From the NCBI RefSeq assembly GCF_001425045.1, contig NZ_LMDJ01000001.1, positions 185,858 through 249,857 of the forward strand: a stretch of 64,000 bases of DNA, given 5' to 3'. The translations under genes and the position numbers were made by a program. The stretch comes from Massilia sp. Root351. GTDB lineage: Bacteria > Pseudomonadota > Gammaproteobacteria > Burkholderiales > Burkholderiaceae_D. Of this stretch, positions 29,998 to 39,449 are shown piece after piece (the stretch's first letter is position 1; every line of letters starts with the position of its first letter). The notes beneath the pieces were generated by a model. That model did not search any database and had not been told where the DNA came from. It was given only the letters and a program-made list of their open reading frames with translations.

Positions 29998-30862
29998 ATT
30001 CGAGGATCAGCGGGTTGTCCTCGCCGCCGCGCGAGAACACCTGCACCTGCAGCGGCCCCATGCCCTCCACCGGGCGCACCACGAGGCCGGCGGGCGGCGC
30101 CGAGAAGATATAGGTGGCGCCCACCATCGCCCCCATACCCTGGCCCACCAGCGACATGCCCATCTGCGGCTGCGAGGTTTCGTAGACGAAGCTGGGCGTA
30201 AAGCCGTGCGCGCGGCAGCTGTCGACCATGCGGTCATACAGGTCGGTGTTCAGACGGCGCTCGAACATGATCAGGCGCTGGCTGCGCAGGTCGTCCACGG
30301 TGATGGCGGCGCGCGCGGCCAGCGGATCGTCCTCGCGCAGCAGCAGGGCCCAGCCGGAATCGAAGATGGGCTGGCCGCGCAGGCTGCCGTCGGCCGGCAG
30401 CGGCGCCACCTGCACGCCGAAGCCGACGTCGATGGTGCGCTTGAGCAGCGCGTCCATCTGCAGCACCGAATTCATTTCATGGCGCAGGATGCGCACGTTG
30501 GGATACAGCGCCTGCAGCCGTATCAGCGCGGGCGGGATGAAGGCCAGGTTGGTGTACTCGACCAGGCCGATGGACAGCGTGCAGCTGCGGTATTGGCCGG
30601 CCTCGCGCGTAAGGCGCAGCGCGCGCTCCATCTGGCTGAACATGATGTCGAGTTCATCGCGCAGCACCGCGCCGGCGGGCGTCAGCTCCACGCTGCGCCG
30701 GTCGCGCCGCAGCAGCTCCACGCCCATGGTCTGCTCCAGCTTGGCAATCTGCTGGCTCAGCGCGGGTTGCGTGACGAACGCCAGTTCCGCCGCGCGGCGG
30801 AAGTGCAATTCCTTCGCCACGATGGAAAAATAGCGCAGCTGCCGAAGTTCGATGCCTCTCAT
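29927..30862 (-). CDS. LysR-family transcriptional regulator
   Basis: 311 residues. The N-terminal winged helix-turn-helix (LRQLRYFSIVAKELHFRRAA, then TQPALSQQIAKLE) is followed by a LysR substrate-binding domain with two alpha/beta lobes. It is convergent with the MFS gene and divergent from the aldo/keto reductase gene, the typical position for regulating the latter and possibly both. The inducer is unknown. Confidence 0.93.
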   Translation of the reverse strand: MRGIELRQLRYFSIVAKELHFRRAAELAFVTQPALSQQIAKLEQTMGVELLRRDRRSVELTPAGAVLRDELDIMFSQMERALRLTREAGQYRSCTLSIGLVEYTNLAFIPPALIRLQALYPNVRILRHEMNSVLQMDALLKRTIDVGFGVQVAPLPADGSLRGQPIFDSGWALLLREDDPLAARAAITVDDLRSQRLIMFERRLNTDLYDRMVDSCRAHGFTPSFVYETSQPQMGMSLVGQGMGAMVGATYIFSAPPAGLVVRPVEGMGPLQVQVFSRGGEDNPLILEFIELVAAEARRAQFDLAELSGRS

Positions 30863-30966
30863 ACGTCCTCACTTACAACTTATCGTGGTTTCTGTTTTAC
30901 CATGCATGATATAGATACAATGAATCGGCCGCGTTATAGTGGCCCGGACTGTCAAGGAGGAGTTGC

Positions 30967-31947
<981 letters not shown>

Positions 31948-31963
31948 CAGGCAGCTGCCGTCT

Positions 31964-32545
31964 ATGCGCAACCTTTCATCCCGGCTGGTCGTCAGGCGGC
32001 TTGCCGGCGCGAAGCCTGCAATCGGTATCTGGTGGATGGTCCTGGCGGCACTGGCCGGTATTGCCGTGCCGCTCCTGATGTATCCGCTGGCGACGCTGTC
32101 GGCCCTCGCCGGGTTTGGTGTGCTGATCAGGTGTGACCTGGCGCGGCACGCGAACAAGGTCGCTGGCGGTTTATCGCTTCTTGCAGCCCGGCGGCAGGGG
32201 CGATCGATTTGCCATTTCGCGCGGGAGTTCGATTGCCGCGCAACCGACACCTGGGTTGTTCGCGCTGTGTATGAAACACTGCAGGACGAACTTGGCGCAT
32301 ACCGCGCAGGCTTTCCGCTGTCGGCCGGCGACCGGCTCGTCGCAGACCTGTTTATCGATCATGAGGATCTGGATCTGGCAATTGTCCCGGGCATCGCACA
32401 CCGTTCGCTGCGTTCGCTGGAGAACCTGGAGCAGAATCCGCGGCATGGGCAAGTCGTAACGGTGGGGGACCTGGTGCGCTTCTTCCAGGCGCAACCCCAG
32501 GTCGACAGTCCCAATGGACTCCTGTGTACGCCAGCGAACGGATAG
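31964..32545 (+). CDS. Membrane-anchored protein of unknown function
   Basis: 193 residues. Two hydrophobic segments near residues 18-50 anchor the protein. The cytosolic C-terminal part is acidic and helical, with REFDCRATDTWVVRAVYETL, PLSAGDRLVADLFIDHEDLD and a final VVTVGDLVRFF. The last motif and the D-L-ID-ED pattern loosely recall small acyl-carrier-like folds (DUF1493 type), but the serine attachment site is not evident. ATG 31964 is chosen over the frame opening at 31916, which lies within the previous gene. Possibly co-transcribed with the aldo/keto reductase. Confidence 0.55.
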   Translation: MRNLSSRLVVRRLAGAKPAIGIWWMVLAALAGIAVPLLMYPLATLSALAGFGVLIRCDLARHANKVAGGLSLLAARRQGRSICHFAREFDCRATDTWVVRAVYETLQDELGAYRAGFPLSAGDRLVADLFIDHEDLDLAIVPGIAHRSLRSLENLEQNPRHGQVVTVGDLVRFFQAQPQVDSPNGLLCTPANG

Positions 32546-32596
32546 CATCGCGAGCGGGGCGTAAGGTGGTTGTTCCAGCCACCGAAGGAGATTGCC

Positions 32597-32770
32597 ATGA
32601 GCAAGCACAACAACGATCCACGCGAACAGCAGCAGCGCGAGGCGCAGCAAGCGCAGCAGGAAGCGGCCAAGAACCAGCAGCGCGCCGAGGAAGCTGAAGT
32701 CGCGGGCCGCCACAAGAACGACGGCCAGAAGGATCACAAGGGCGCCGACAAGGGCCCGCGCGGCCAGTAA
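32597..32770 (+). CDS. Small highly charged Gln/Lys-rich protein
   Basis: 57 residues, rich in Gln, Lys, Glu, Asp and His with no hydrophobic core (MSKHNNDPREQQQREAQQ, ending KGADKGPRGQ). A strong ribosome site AAGGAG lies 6 bases before ATG 32597. It is likely intrinsically disordered. General stress or desiccation-protectant proteins can look like this, but no family is recognised. Confidence 0.6.
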   Translation: MSKHNNDPREQQQREAQQAQQEAAKNQQRAEEAEVAGRHKNDGQKDHKGADKGPRGQ

Positions 32771-32783
32771 GGCCTGCCCGCCC

Positions 32784-33059
32784 TCAGGGCGCGGTCGCGC
32801 GTTCCAGGTCCGCCAGCCAGACCATGGCGTGCTCGCGGCTGCCGCCGCACATGTCGGCGGCCGGCTGCAGGCCGGCGCAGAAAGCGGGCCGTTCCGGCTG
32901 GCCGAAGATCATGCAGCGCATGTCGTCGGCCAGCTGGATGCAGCGCTCGCCGGCCGGCTTGCCGTTGGGCATGCCCGGAATCGGCGACGTGATGGAGGGC
33001 GCGGTGCAGCAGGCCCCGCATCCGGGGCGGCACTGCACCGCGGTTTTTGCTGTTGTCAT
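32784..33059 (-). CDS. YkgJ-family cysteine cluster protein
   Basis: 91 residues. The cysteine pattern CRPGCGACC...C...C...C...C matches the YkgJ family (zinc- or iron-binding CxxxCxxCC cluster). The role is unknown, perhaps a metal-chelating accessory factor. Stand-alone gene, convergent with the small charged protein. Confidence 0.85.
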   Translation of the reverse strand: MTTAKTAVQCRPGCGACCTAPSITSPIPGMPNGKPAGERCIQLADDMRCMIFGQPERPAFCAGLQPAADMCGGSREHAMVWLADLERATAP

Positions 33060-33120
33060 GAGTACACTGTTGCGCGGCGCTGGAATTCGAGGCCGACAGT
33101 ATACTCCTGCGCCGGCAACG

Positions 33121-33759
33121 TTAGGGCCGCAGCGAAGGCCAGCTGCTCAGCGCAAAGGTGGCGCGCGCCTGCTGGCCGGGTAGCAGGCCGTCCACTTCAC
33201 CCAGTTCCAGATAGAGCTTGGCCATCTGCATCGGCTTGTCGCCTTGCGAGATGACGATCACTTTCTGCGCCTTGACACGCTGCTTCAGCGCGGCAATGTC
33301 CACTTGCACCGGCTCGTCCAGGTTCAGTTCGCGCAAGCGCGAGCGCGGCACCGAGGCGACCACGCGCATGCGGGTCGGATCGAACAAGGTGATGACGTGC
33401 CGGCCCGGCATCGCCACGTCGCCCACCTTGGCCAAGGTGGCCGAGACGATGGCGTCGTAGGGCGCGGCGATTTCCGTGCCGCCGATGCGCGCCAGCAGCT
33501 GGCCGGCTTTCACGCGGTCGCCGGTCTTGACCAGCAGCTCGGTGACTTCGCCGGCCACGCCGGAACGCAGCGTGCATTGGCGCAGCGACTCGGCGTAGGC
33601 GTCGCTGATACGGGTTTCGTTGGTTTCCTGCGCCGCTGTGGCCGCGTGCGCGGCATGCAGCGGGAACAAGGTGAGCGGCGGCAGCGATAGCGCGGCGGCT
33701 ACGCAAAAGCACATACTGGCCAGCGATTTTGAGGCTGGCGCATGCAAGGTCTGAGGCAT
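33121..33759 (-). CDS. Short periplasmic adaptor (HlyD/RND membrane-fusion-protein-like), orphan
   Basis: 212 residues with a signal peptide. The central region has a biotinyl-lipoyl-like half pair ([20 protein letters not shown], then [18 protein letters not shown]) and a beta-barrel segment ([14 protein letters not shown]), as in RND/MacA adaptors. The coiled-coil hairpin between the lipoyl halves is missing or minimal and no pump gene is adjacent. It is either a minimal adaptor for a pump encoded elsewhere or a degenerate remnant, though the frame is intact. Confidence 0.7.
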   Translation of the reverse strand: MPQTLHAPASKSLASMCFCVAAALSLPPLTLFPLHAAHAATAAQETNETRISDAYAESLRQCTLRSGVAGEVTELLVKTGDRVKAGQLLARIGGTEIAAPYDAIVSATLAKVGDVAMPGRHVITLFDPTRMRVVASVPRSRLRELNLDEPVQVDIAALKQRVKAQKVIVISQGDKPMQMAKLYLELGEVDGLLPGQQARATFALSSWPSLRP

Positions 33760-33898
33760 GGTTGGTGCGTCCCTGGAGCGTTATATTTTTTATCATGCCC
33801 GTGCAGTGCGGGGGTGGGGCACGCGCGGGCAAGCTGCCGAGTATATAAAACACCGGGAAAGAAATCATGCAAATTGTTACGTACTGTTGTTTCTTTGC

Positions 33899-34882
33899 TC
33901 AGGCCGGCGCGCGCGCCTGCCGGACGCGGCGCCACAGTTTGCGCAGCTTGCCCTTGCCGCCGTGCGTGGTGGAAGCCAGATAGCCGCGCGTGAAGGCGGC
34001 GCTGCCGTCCAGCCGCGCTTCGCCGTGCTGCAGTTTTTTCAGCAGGCCGTCCGCCACGGCGGTGTCGTTCAGCCAGCCCAGTTCGTCCTGCAGCTTGGCC
34101 AGGCTGCCGATATACGGCCGCACTTGCCGCTTGGGATAGAGCGACTGGAAGAATTCGGCTGCGTAGCGCGCGCGCTTGGCGGCGATGCGCACGCGGTGGC
34201 GCGCCTTCGCGCCCCGGTGCGCACCGGACAGGCGCAGTTTGCGGCCGCGCTTGAGCAGGCGCGCGCGGCTTTGCGCCAGCGCTTCGTCGGCGAATCCGAG
34301 CGCGGACTGCGACAGCGCCTGGCGCTGGCGCCCGGTGCAGTGGCTGCGCCAGGCCGCGTCGTGCAGCCAGCCGCCCAGGTTGCGCATCAGCTCTGCGTAG
34401 CGTTCCGTGCTGACCGCGTCGGCCGCCGCCGCGCGCAGGTCGTTGGCGCGGCTTTCGGCCGCCAGCCGCACCAGCACCAGTTCCATGTCGTCCGGCAGGC
34501 CTTCCGCCACGCGCGGCAGCGTGGACGATGCCAGCACGTCCCAGTCGCGCGCCGCGCCCAGCTGTTCTCCCAGCCAGCGCAGGTCGCTGCGCAGCGCCGC
34601 GGGCAGTTCCAGCAGCGGCGCGTACAGCGCCAGTGCCGAGCGCAGGCGGCGCAAGCCCACCCGCATCTGGTGCAGCGCTTCGGGCGCGTTGCCGCGCGCG
34701 ACGGCGGCGTGGTTGGCGGCGATCTGCTCGCGGCAATTGGCGGCGATGCGGCGGAAGGCCTGCTCCGCGCTGAGCTGCCTGTTGAGCGTGAGCGGCGCGG
34801 CGCGGACGGCGGCGGTGTCGGCCTCCGCGCGGTGCACTTCGGCGATGGTGGGCTGTTCCGCCAGGTCGAGATGGGCGTTCAT
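33899..34882 (-). CDS. CHAD domain-containing protein
   Basis: 327 residues, all-helical and rich in Arg/His. CHAD domains have conserved histidines and bind polyphosphate. Motifs HQMRVGLRRLRSAL near residue 90 and HRVRIAAKRARYAAEFF in the second half are the two repeats of the fold. There is no CYTH/triphosphatase domain fused or adjacent, unlike many family members. Probably associates with polyphosphate granules. Confidence 0.9.
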   Translation of the reverse strand: MNAHLDLAEQPTIAEVHRAEADTAAVRAAPLTLNRQLSAEQAFRRIAANCREQIAANHAAVARGNAPEALHQMRVGLRRLRSALALYAPLLELPAALRSDLRWLGEQLGAARDWDVLASSTLPRVAEGLPDDMELVLVRLAAESRANDLRAAAADAVSTERYAELMRNLGGWLHDAAWRSHCTGRQRQALSQSALGFADEALAQSRARLLKRGRKLRLSGAHRGAKARHRVRIAAKRARYAAEFFQSLYPKRQVRPYIGSLAKLQDELGWLNDTAVADGLLKKLQHGEARLDGSAAFTRGYLASTTHGGKGKLRKLWRRVRQARAPA

Positions 34883-35034
34883 GGCTTTGCTCCTGATGCA
34901 GAAGTTCTACCTTAGCACTGCCGGCCCGCCCGCCGCGCTAGCTTGCCGACAACCAAGGTTGCCGTAGCGTCATACTGATGTAACAAAGGCATGGCAAGAT
35001 GCCGGCTGTTCATCTCTCTCCCAATGGATGTTTT

Positions 35035-35068
35035 GGCCCGCACTCTCCCCGGTGCGGGCCGTTTTTTT
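35035..35068 (+). terminator. Intrinsic terminator in the leader of the SpoIIE-phosphatase operon
   Basis: An 8-bp stem GGCCCGCA/TGCGGGCC with a 10-nt loop is followed by a run of seven T residues. It reads on the + strand, but no + strand gene precedes it: the upstream CHAD gene is transcribed away. It therefore ends a short leader or small RNA starting between about 34900 and 35000, 16 bases before the phosphatase start. Confidence 0.8.
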
Positions 35069-35083
35069 CTAAAGGAACCGGCT

Positions 35084-36322
35084 GTGGAGTTCAACGCATC
35101 GCGCCTGGATCTGCCCCGCTTCCGTCTGTCGACGGCGGCCGATTTGTGCATAGAAACCGTGTCCGTGCAGTCGGACATGAGCAACTTCGGCGTGCTGGAA
35201 CTGTTCACCGAACGGCGCGACCTGATGAGCCTGCCCGTCATCGAGAACGACCGCCCGATCGGCCTGATCAGCCGCAACATCTTCATGTCGCAGATGTCCA
35301 AGCCCTTCTACCACGAGGTGTACGGCAAGAAGAGCTGCATCGCCTTCATGGACAAGGAGCCGCTGATCGTGGACGCGGCCATGAGCATCGAGGCGCTCAC
35401 TTTCCGCGCCGTGGAGTCGGGCGAGAAGGCGCTGGCGGACGGCTTCATCATCACGCGCGGCGGCGCCTTGGGCGGCGTCGGCTTCGGCCTGCAGCTGATG
35501 AACGTGGTGGCCAATATGCAGGCCGAGAAAAACCGCCAGATCATGCACAGCATCGACTACGCCAGCGTGATCCAGCGCGCCATGCTGCGCACCTCGCGCG
35601 CGGCGCTGGCGGAAACGCTGCCGGACGCGCACCTGGTATGGCAGCCGCGCGACGTGGTCGGCGGCGATTTCTACTACTTCGCGAAATACGGGGACGGCTG
35701 GTTCGCCGCCATCGCCGACTGCACCGGCCACGGCGTGCCGGGCGCCTTCATGACCCTGATCTCCTCGTCCATCCTGACGCAGGCCTTGCAGGCGTTGGGC
35801 CCGCGCGATCCGGCCGCGCTCATCGCGGAGGTGAGCCGCGGCGTGAAATCCATGCTGGGCCAGATGGAAGGGCAGGGCGGCGCCACCGAATCGGACGATG
35901 GCATGGACGCGGCCTTCCTGTGGTTCGAGCAGTCCAGCCGCAAGCTCAGCTTCGCCGGCGCGCGCCTGGCGCTGCACATCGTGCCGCCGGCGCAGGACGG
36001 ATCGGACGCGCCGGTGCAGACCTTGGACAGCGACCGCATGGGCGTCGGTTACGTCGGCACGCCGTTCGGCTTCCGCTGGGACGCGCGCACGGTGGAAGTG
36101 GCGCCGGGCAGCCTGCTGTTCATCACCACCGACGGCCTGGTCGACCAGATCGGCGGCCCGCGCGAGATCGCTTACGGCAAGCGCCGTATCCGCGACGTGC
36201 TGCTGGCGCAGCGCGCCGCGCCGTCCGCGCAGCTCAGCCAGGCCTTGCTGGACGACTTCCAGGCCTGGCAAGGCGCGCAGCCGCGCCGCGACGACCTTAC
36301 CTTTTTCTGCTGCCGTCCCTAA
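35084..36322 (+). CDS. SpoIIE/PP2C-type protein phosphatase with N-terminal CBS-like domain (SiaA-like role)
   Basis: About 412 residues. Residues about 15-130 resemble a CBS pair (SLPVIENDRPIGLISRNIF). A SpoIIE phosphatase domain follows with DVVGGDFYYF, IADCTGHGVPGAFMTL and TTDGLVDQIG, which supply the Mn/Mg-binding aspartates. In the Sia pathway such a phosphatase dephosphorylates SiaC; Pseudomonas SiaA instead has a membrane sensor. GTG 35084 is chosen because AAAGGA lies 7 bases upstream and the longer frame from 34991 would encode the terminator. First gene of a four-gene operon. Confidence 0.85.
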   Translation: MEFNASRLDLPRFRLSTAADLCIETVSVQSDMSNFGVLELFTERRDLMSLPVIENDRPIGLISRNIFMSQMSKPFYHEVYGKKSCIAFMDKEPLIVDAAMSIEALTFRAVESGEKALADGFIITRGGALGGVGFGLQLMNVVANMQAEKNRQIMHSIDYASVIQRAMLRTSRAALAETLPDAHLVWQPRDVVGGDFYYFAKYGDGWFAAIADCTGHGVPGAFMTLISSSILTQALQALGPRDPAALIAEVSRGVKSMLGQMEGQGGATESDDGMDAAFLWFEQSSRKLSFAGARLALHIVPPAQDGSDAPVQTLDSDRMGVGYVGTPFGFRWDARTVEVAPGSLLFITTDGLVDQIGGPREIAYGKRRIRDVLLAQRAAPSAQLSQALLDDFQAWQGAQPRRDDLTFFCCRP

Positions 36323-36336
36323 GGAGGGAACTAGCT

Positions 36337-36894
36337 TTGCTTTACGAAGAATTCAACGAGTTTTGGGACGTGGCGCGCAAGCGCAACATCATCTTTTTCT
36401 ACGCCGGCTACTTCTCGCAGCACGTGGTGGCCGCCATCGCCGAGACCATCAAGGCGCGCCTGGACACGGCTGGCGCGGCGGGGCCGACGCGGCGCCGCAT
36501 CTTCTCGTCCTTTGTCGAGATGTCGCAGAACATCATGCACTACTCGTCGGACACGCTGACGCCGGACCACGCGCTGGCGAGCCAGATGCGGCGCGGCTCG
36601 TTCTGCATCGGCATGCGCGGGGACAGCTTCTTCCTGCTGTGCGCCAACCCGGTGTCGACCGAGAGCGTGGAGAATATCCGCGCGCGCCTGGAGCCGCTGC
36701 ACAGCATGACCATGGAAGAGATCAAAACCGCCTACAAGAAGGCGCTGCGCGACGAAACCCCTGCCGACAGCAAGGGCGCGGGGCTCGGCTTCCTGACCAT
36801 GGCGCGCGACGCCAGCGCGCCGCTGGAGTTCGAGTTCGTCAAGGAGACGCACGACCCGGATACCACGGTGTTCTGCATCAAGGCCATTATCTGA
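36337..36894 (+). CDS. siaB: SiaB-family protein kinase
   Basis: 185 residues. SiaB-like proteins are ATP-dependent kinases related to the GHKL fold that phosphorylate SiaC. The helical segment FVEMSQNIMHYSS resembles the N-box of GHKL kinases, and SKGAGLGFLTMARD is the lid/glycine box. Start codon TTG 36337 is supported by a strong AAGGAGG immediately after the phosphatase stop. With the phosphatase, SiaC and GGDEF neighbours the assignment is firm by context; the sequence alone is moderately diagnostic. Confidence 0.85.
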   Translation: MLYEEFNEFWDVARKRNIIFFYAGYFSQHVVAAIAETIKARLDTAGAAGPTRRRIFSSFVEMSQNIMHYSSDTLTPDHALASQMRRGSFCIGMRGDSFFLLCANPVSTESVENIRARLEPLHSMTMEEIKTAYKKALRDETPADSKGAGLGFLTMARDASAPLEFEFVKETHDPDTTVFCIKAII

Positions 36895-36911
36895 ACAAGA
36901 AAACCTACGAC

Positions 36912-37301
36912 ATGGAACCCTACTACATCTCAGCTTCCCCCACCTCGCCCGAGATCGATTTCCGCTTCGACCGCCACACGCTGTCGATCAAGGGCGAATC
37001 CTATCCGGAAAACGCCGCGCTGTTCTACGGCCCGGTGATCGAACAAGTGCGCGCCTACCTGGCCGGCTGCGGCCAGGCCGACATCACGGTCAACGTGTCG
37101 CTGGCCTACTTCAACAGCTCCAGCACCAAGATGCTGTTTACGCTGTTCGAGGCGTTCAACCAGGCCGCCATGGACGGCTGCGCGGTGCGCCTGAACTGGT
37201 ACTACGACGAGGACGACGACACCATCCTGGAGTTCGGCCAGGAGCTGCAGGACGACTTCGGCGCGCTGGAATTCGTCAATCATCCCGTGGCGCACAACTG
37301 A
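36912..37301 (+). CDS. siaC: SiaC-family regulatory protein (DUF1987)
   Basis: 129 residues. DUF1987/SiaC proteins are anti-sigma-antagonist-like switch proteins that, when unphosphorylated, bind and activate the diguanylate cyclase SiaD. The conserved SPEIDF...GESYPENA N-terminus and the NVSLAYFNSSSTKMLF segment (Ser/Thr phosphorylation region, residues 67-73) are present. The gene lies 17 bases after siaB and 4 bases before the cyclase gene, consistent with one operon. Confidence 0.9.
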   Translation: MEPYYISASPTSPEIDFRFDRHTLSIKGESYPENAALFYGPVIEQVRAYLAGCGQADITVNVSLAYFNSSSTKMLFTLFEAFNQAAMDGCAVRLNWYYDEDDDTILEFGQELQDDFGALEFVNHPVAHN

Positions 37302-37305
37302 CGCC

Positions 37306-38028
37306 ATGGCCGAGCCGGATCTGTTCGCCGCCGAGAGCGCGGTGCTGGCCGCGGCGCGCGCGGCGCACGAGGACGACAATGCCGGCGCGGCCGACTACCG
37401 CCGCGTGCTGGGCGAAATGATGGTGCACTACGAGCGCCTGATGCGCGAGACGCGCCGCCTGATCCGCCGCAGCGACCGCGCCGAACGCGACATGAACCAG
37501 CTGAACCGCCAGCTGCACGAGCTGGCATGCCAGCTGGAGTACCGCGCCACGCACGACCCGCTGACCGGGGCGCTGAACCGCGCCGCGCTGATCGAGCGTG
37601 CCAGCGGCCTGCTGGAGCAGGACGACGTGGCCCTGATCGTGCTCGATATCGACCATTTCAAGCAGGTCAACGACGATTTCGGCCACCCGGCCGGCGACGC
37701 GGTGATCCAGGCCGTGGTGCGCTGCCTGAATGGCTTGCTGGGCGAGCAGGTGGCGGTGGGCCGGGTGGGCGGCGAGGAGTTTTCCGTGGTGTGGCCGACG
37801 CGCCACCTGGCCGAGGCGGCCGTGCTGGGCGAGCGCATTTGCCACGCCATCGCGCGCGAAGTGTTCGCCGCGCCGATCGACCGGGCGGTGACGGCCAGCG
37901 TGGGCATCAGCTGGAACCCGCGCGGCACGCCGTTCGACACGGCCTACCTGCGCGCCGACGAGGCGCTGTACGACGCCAAGCGCGCCGGCCGCAACTGTGT
38001 GCGCCTGTCGCCGGAGACGGGACGTTGA
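37306..38028 (+). CDS. siaD: GGDEF diguanylate cyclase (SiaD-like)
   Basis: 240 residues: an N-terminal helical region (about 25-80), the part that in SiaD contacts SiaC, then a complete GGDEF domain with THDPLTGALNR, LDIDHFKQVNDDFGH and active-site GGEEF. No RxxD inhibitory site is evident before GGEEF. It makes c-di-GMP from two GTP. As the last gene of the switch operon, its activity should be set by the SiaC phosphorylation state. Confidence 0.92.
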   Translation: MAEPDLFAAESAVLAAARAAHEDDNAGAADYRRVLGEMMVHYERLMRETRRLIRRSDRAERDMNQLNRQLHELACQLEYRATHDPLTGALNRAALIERASGLLEQDDVALIVLDIDHFKQVNDDFGHPAGDAVIQAVVRCLNGLLGEQVAVGRVGGEEFSVVWPTRHLAEAAVLGERICHAIAREVFAAPIDRAVTASVGISWNPRGTPFDTAYLRADEALYDAKRAGRNCVRLSPETGR

Positions 38029-38151
38029 ACTGGAATTGAACTGGTCCCCACCGAGACAATGCTCGCTTCGGCGTTGAAATTGCGCTAATCTTTACCGCTG
38101 TTGCTGTCACCGCGCGGTTTCCCATTAACGCAAGTTCCACCGAGGCATACC

Positions 38152-38739
38152 TTGGCATCAGCGTCCCCCACCGATCCCCAGCAACTCCGAGCCTGGCTGG
38201 CCGCTGCGGCCGCCCGCGACGCCAAGGCCTTCCGCGCCCTGTACGATGCAACTTCCCCGAAACTGTTCGGCTACGCGCTGCGTATATTGCATAAGCGCGA
38301 GCTGGCCGAGGAAGTGCTGCAGGAGAGTTTCGTCTCTATCTGGAACAGCGCCCGCAGCTACCAGAGCCAGTTGGCCGCGCCCATGACGTGGATGGCGGCC
38401 ATCGTGCGCAACAAGGCGCTCGACGCGCTGCGCCGCACGGACGGAACCCTGGAGATCAATGTGGACACTTTCGACAGCAGCATCCTGAATGCCTTGCACG
38501 ATCCCGGCGCCACGCCCATCGAGGCGCTGCAGATCAGCAGCGACGCCAAGGCGCTGGCCTACTGCATGTCGATGCTGGAAGGGTTGCACCGGCAGGTGAT
38601 CGGCATGGCGTTCTACCACGACCTGTCGCACAGCGAAGTGGCGCAGCAGATGGCCATCCCGATCGGCACGGTGAAAACCTGGATCCGCCGCAGCCTGGAG
38701 CGCCTGAAGACCTGCCTGGCCAAGGGGGAACGGCAATGA
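38152..38739 (+). CDS. ECF-type sigma-70 factor
   Basis: 195 residues. Region 2 ([20 protein letters not shown], then [14 protein letters not shown]) and region 4 ([20 protein letters not shown], then RRSLERLK) are clear. TTG 38152, preceded by GAGG, is preferred; an upstream in-frame TTG at 38101 has no ribosome site. It overlaps the anti-sigma gene by ATGA. The SigK/RskA-like pairing suggests release on an envelope or redox signal. The convergent DUF4331-HupE/TonB operon is a plausible target. Confidence 0.93.
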   Translation: MASASPTDPQQLRAWLAAAAARDAKAFRALYDATSPKLFGYALRILHKRELAEEVLQESFVSIWNSARSYQSQLAAPMTWMAAIVRNKALDALRRTDGTLEINVDTFDSSILNALHDPGATPIEALQISSDAKALAYCMSMLEGLHRQVIGMAFYHDLSHSEVAQQMAIPIGTVKTWIRRSLERLKTCLAKGERQ

Positions 38740-39440
38740 ACCTCCGCGACAAGCCGGGCCTGCGCGAGAAGCTGGCCGCCGAGTACGTGCTGGGTACGCT
38801 GAAGGGCGGTGCGCGGCGCCGCTTCGAGGGCCATCTGCACAACGACGCAGCGCTGCGCCGCACCGTGGCCGAATGGCAGGATCGCCTGCTGCCGCTGTCC
38901 GAGTTCGCAGGCGAGCAGCGCCCGCGCGCGGAAGTGTGGCGCGGCATCGAGCGGCGCCTGAACCTGAAGGCGCCGGCGCCTGCGTGGCAGTTCTGGCGCC
39001 AGGAATCGGTGGGCTTCTGGCGCGGCCTGAGCCTGGCGTCCGGCGCGTTGGCCGTGGTGCTTGCCGTGACGCTGACCCAGGCGCCGCCGGAGGTGCCGGC
39101 CATCAACTACGCCGCCACGCTGACGGACGAGCGGTCGCAAACCGCCATCCTGCTGACCGGCGATAGCCGGCGCCAGGTGCTGGAGGTGCGCGTGGTGAAC
39201 AGCGTGGCCGTGGCGGACGACAAGACACTGCAGCTGTGGGCGATTCCGAAGCAGGGCAACCCGCGCTCGCTGGGCATCCTGCCGGACAACCGCAGCGCGA
39301 AGCTGGCGCTGTCCGAGCGCGCCATCGGCAGCGACGTGCAGCTGCTGGCGATCAGCCTGGAGCCGAAAGGCGGCTCGCCCAATCCGGACGGTCCCACCGG
39401 TCCGGTGCTGTACAAGGGTAACTGGGTGAGGCTGCTCTGA
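38736..39440 (+). CDS. Anti-sigma factor, RskA-like membrane protein
   Basis: 234 residues. The cytosolic N-terminus resembles a zinc-finger-less anti-sigma domain ([21 protein letters not shown]). One transmembrane helix (about 92-110) follows and then a periplasmic C-terminal RskA domain ([19 protein letters not shown]). It holds the upstream sigma factor inactive at the membrane. ATGA overlap with the sigma gene gives translational coupling. Confidence 0.92.
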   Translation: MNLRDKPGLREKLAAEYVLGTLKGGARRRFEGHLHNDAALRRTVAEWQDRLLPLSEFAGEQRPRAEVWRGIERRLNLKAPAPAWQFWRQESVGFWRGLSLASGALAVVLAVTLTQAPPEVPAINYAATLTDERSQTAILLTGDSRRQVLEVRVVNSVAVADDKTLQLWAIPKQGNPRSLGILPDNRSAKLALSERAIGSDVQLLAISLEPKGGSPNPDGPTGPVLYKGNWVRLL

Positions 39441-39449
39441 CGCGCCGGG

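Noticed and set aside
34991..35083. Upstream start for the SpoIIE phosphatase
   Set aside because: Would translate the intrinsic terminator; GTG 35084 has a well-placed AAAGGA.
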